A stretch of 60,000 bases of DNA from the NCBI GenBank assembly GCA_963575745.1, contig CAUYUJ010011447.1, forward strand, positions 773,501 through 833,500, written 5' to 3'. Each line of letters opens with the position of its first letter. Position 1 is the first letter of the stretch. The notes below the pieces were generated by a model. The model ran no database searches, was not told where the DNA came from, and saw nothing but the letters and a program-made list of their open reading frames with translations. Source of the DNA: Prorocentrum cordatum. Lineage: Eukaryota > Sar > Dinophyceae > Prorocentrales > Prorocentraceae. Of this stretch, positions 57,800-60,000 are shown in pieces. Made by a program: the position numbers and the translations under genes.

Positions 57800-57852
57800 T
57801 CCTCCTACTCCTCCTCCTCCTCCTCCTCCTCCTCCTCCTCCTCCTCCTCGTT
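57800..57852. repeat. (CTC)n microsatellite
   Basis: A nearly perfect CTC run. Confidence 0.95.
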
Positions 57853-58014
57853 CCCCTCCATCTCGTCCGCCCTTATTGGATTCTGGACCCTGGGCTTTGG
57901 ACCCGTGGCTCCGGGGACCCGCGTTGACGCCTGTAGACTCATCTTCGGCCCGTGGAATTCTCCACGATACCTAGACCCTACCTCGGCCCCGCGAGTGCGG
58001 CCCCAGGACCTCGC

Positions 58015-58262
58015 GTCCAGGAGGAGGAGGGGCAGGTGGGGAGGAGCAGCATCAAAGGGGGTGCTCCAGAAGCAGGAGGAGGAGCAAGAGCAGGAGGGGG
58101 AGAAGAAGGAGGAGTGGAGGCGATGGGGGAGGGCAGGGGGGGAGAGGAGGAGCAGGATGATGAGCAGCAGGAGGAGGAGGAGCAGCAGCAGCAGCAGCAC
58201 CAGGAGGTGCAGGAGGATCACGGGAAGGATGGGGAGAAGCAGGATCAGGAAGGGGAGACGAC
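58015..58262. repeat. GGA/GCA-rich purine tract
   Basis: GGAGGAGGAG and GCAGCAGCAG units. Frames are Glu/Gly/Arg low complexity. Confidence 0.85.
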
Positions 58263-58893
58263 GTAACCTTGAAGGTCTGTCCGACCACCGGCCTCAACCT
58301 CGGTCGACGCAGATGCATCGACGGAGGGAGAGTGGGCCCCAGCTGGGTGGCGCTCGGGTTCTTTTTCGGCCTCCCGACGGGCAGCGAAACCCTTTGCCAC
58401 TTCCGCCACCAGCACGGCCCACAAAAATATTGCGTTCGAGGCAGACCAGAGCTAAAGATAAGCCTCGCAAGCGAGGGCAAAAAGGAGAAACATATGTAGT
58501 ACAAAAAAAGGGCGCTGCGGGATACTCATCACAGCAAGATGCCTCCGCCACTGGGTCACCGAACGACCCCCCAACCCCATCCCCCGTTCCACAACCTAGC
58601 CAATCCACCACCCATGGAATAGACCGAAGGACAGAGCACAGTGTCCATGAGGGCATCTCACCGCTCAAGTGCGAGCTCTGCTGCACCTCGGACTTCGCAT
58701 GCGCGCTCCAGAGACACGGGAGTCTTCTGAGCGAAGTCTTTCGCTTTGTGGTACATATGAAAAAGCCAGTGCAACTGCCTTAAGGCACTCCTCGCGCGTG
58801 AGTTCCGATCCCGCCCGCTCGTAGTCAGACGCCGCCCCCAGTCCCAACCATGCAATCGGCAACCTGAAAAGTGGCGCCTTCTCCATGCAGGGT

Positions 58894-59208
58894 TCATTGC
58901 AAGATGGTGGTACATTCTCGGCAACGCAGGTAGTGTGCAATCTCGCCAGGCTCAGCGCTGTCCCAAATGCAGCTCGTGGGGGCATTGCCTATGTGCAGCC
59001 TATGCGTGGTCGCCCACGCCCCACAGAGGGTCTTGATAATACTCCATCGCCAGGAAGGCTTGAGACTCGCGATAAGGGCCCGACAGTCCCCACCGACCAG
59101 CCACCGACCTCCGCCCCCCAGGAACCGGGACCTGCCACGCGAGCAGCCTTTTGCCCAACGTCCCGGGAGAAAAACCAGGAAAAGCGGCAGCTCAAAGCGT
59201 GCGTGCAA
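58894..59208 (-). CDS. LINE C-terminal Cys/His motif segment
   Basis: The diagnostic end reads IIKTLCGAWATTHRLHIGN, then CIWDSAEPGEIAHYLRC. It matches the closing C-x3...H-Y-L-x-C module that follows a W...T-T-x-R-x-H block in dinoflagellate LINEs; the first Cys pair is partly lost (CIWD for CxFGC). The next frame (58665-58985) adds LPIAWLGLGAASDYERAG and AVALAFSYVPQSERL, likely the true C-terminus. Confidence 0.45.
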   Translation of the reverse strand: MHARFELPLFLVFLPGRWAKGCSRGRSRFLGGGGRWLVGGDCRALIASLKPSWRWSIIKTLCGAWATTHRLHIGNAPTSCIWDSAEPGEIAHYLRCRECTTILQ

Positions 59209-59247
59209 AAATGCGTTGTGAGTGCGGGCGACGGGCCTCCTGGATGG

Positions 59248-59818
59248 CTAGTTTGGCATGTTCACGCGCTGCGCGAAACGCTGCGTGCCAACCAGGCTTG
59301 TCAAGGAAGAAGGGGGGGGGCCTGGCCTGCTCCATGCGTTGCCCGATTGAGAAAGGGCGCTTCCAGCAGGGTGCTGAACATTTTGTCTGCAATGAGGTGC
59401 ACGATCGTTCGTAGCTTTGTCCTGGGCATATTCTTTCAAGCTGCGCAGTGCATTCTGCCTCGCGTGATTCATGGTACGAGAAGAGGTGAACCAGCTGCTA
59501 GCGCATCCAAGCACAGAGACAGATGACGGGGCATTGGCGAGCACAGGTGGGAGAGCGATCGGATCAGCAAGACTGAGGCTGTCCGGCGGCAGCCTGAGCA
59601 GCTTGTGCAAAGCCTGATGTTCAAGTTTGCGAATCACGGCAGGGATGGGAAACCGCTGGGTGAGGTACGAGAGGGTCGAGAGAGCGGCGGCGTTGTACAG
59701 ATGTGAAAGAGACGAAGGGCCAGGCTGTCCAGGCCGGGCATGGCAGAGCAATCGTCCTCGACCACCACTTCTCAGCCGCGTTAGCCCAGATCATGGCAAG
59801 TGTGTCTGCAGGGCCCAT
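59248..59818 (-). CDS. LINE RT C-terminal segment (frameshifted)
   Basis: Two overlapping frames, 59621-59818 and 59248-59751, carry the YQGVEMGP...EKWWSRTIAL block and the YNAAALSTLSYLTQRF, LEHQALHKLLRLPPD block. The second resembles the Y-N-x-x-x-x-x-x-LSY-x-AQ and LE-x-x-AL-x-x-LxLP motifs of dinoflagellate LINE proteins (recognised from memory). A frame switch lies near 59.69 kb. Sequence below about 59,400 in this frame loses similarity. Confidence 0.5.
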
Positions 59819-60000
59819 CTCGACCCCTTGGTAGACTGTATGGCCAGCACTCTTAAAGTCGGCCTACTGCGGGATCCACCTACAAAGCTCGTTTCGGACC
59901 CTGGTCTGGACAGCTTCCGTGCACTCGGCCCACAGTGGGGCCAGTGCACATGGAGCTTGAGAATGGCAAAACGCTCAACATCCAGAAAAAAATATAAACA

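Larger units (their letters stand above)
58650..60000 (-). mobile_element. LINE-type non-LTR retrotransposon, 3' part, continuing past the right edge
   Basis: Minus-strand pieces in three frames line up in the order expected for the region after RT in dinoflagellate LINEs. These are GHTVYQGVEMGPADTLAMIW and WANAAEKWWSRTIAL (about 59,850-59,740), LYNAAALSTLSYLTQRFPIP with LEHQALHKLLRLP (about 59,690-59,590), and the C-terminal SIIKTLCGAWATTHRLHIGN and HYLRCRECTTIL (about 59,050-58,895). The RT palm lies outside the window. Confidence 0.6.

Noticed and set aside
57695-58783. 362-codon plus frame
   Set aside because: Built from CTC and GGA simple repeats; no recognisable domain in the non-repetitive end.

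Overview
This window is eukaryotic and almost certainly dinoflagellate nuclear DNA (a Prorocentrum- or Symbiodiniaceae-type genome). The evidence is: retroelements with dinoflagellate-style domain make-up on both strands, a 19/21 match to the dinoflagellate spliced leader, GC-rich filler, and very long tetranucleotide microsatellites. I find no convincing host housekeeping gene, rRNA, tRNA or CRISPR array. The recognisable protein-coding material is nearly all mobile-element sequence. Most of it is broken by frameshifts or stops, so open frames are described as pieces of elements rather than as free-standing genes. Frame ends given for eukaryotic pieces are limits of openness, not proven start codons.

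Layout. (1) 1-6650, minus strand: a Ty1/copia element (copia A) cut by the left window edge. Its order is gag, integrase, a methyltransferase-like segment, then RT-RNase H, in five different frame segments, and the RT active site is mutated to YVGD. (2) 7287-10385, minus: a fragment of a second copia-like element (copia B) with a RING-like gag piece, a retropepsin-like piece and a methyltransferase-like piece. (3) 10386-17149, minus: a nearly intact tyrosine-recombinase retrotransposon of the DIRS/Ngaro/PAT order. It is bounded by split direct repeats (A1-ORFs-B1-A2-B2) and encodes a small Cys-rich membrane protein, a gag-like protein, RT-RNase H, a tyrosine recombinase in an overlapping frame, and a cytosine-methyltransferase-like C-terminus. 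(4) 17150-27299: repeats. These are degenerate ~11-bp GC-rich arrays, higher-order repeats with AT-rich punctuation, microsatellites, and one possible zinc-finger exon (25735-26037, minus).

(5) 27300-44926, plus: a complete giant LTR retrotransposon (copia C, 17.6 kb). It has 196-bp LTRs about 97% identical, a perfect 5-bp target duplication (AGAGG), a candidate primer-binding site and a purine tract. It carries gag with CCCH fingers and an SR-rich tail, protease, integrase, and RT-RNase H with intact YVDD. Beyond RNase H it has an extra ~6.8-kb coding region found in no standard copia. That region includes a domain resembling Tpt1/KptA RNA 2'-phosphotransferase. Four in-frame stops along its reading path are all TAG. 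(6) 44927-58600: the other half of the repeat array into which copia C inserted, then more 11-mer arrays, microsatellites, hairpin-terminated repeats, a 77-bp minisatellite and a spliced-leader relic. (7) About 58650-60000, minus: the 3' part of a LINE-type reverse transcriptase ending in a Cys/His motif, continuing past the right edge.

The two observations most worth following are the copia C 3' cargo with its Tpt1/KptA-like domain, and the split-direct-repeat YR retrotransposon that combines RT-RNase H, an overlapping recombinase frame and a PCQ-type methyltransferase module.
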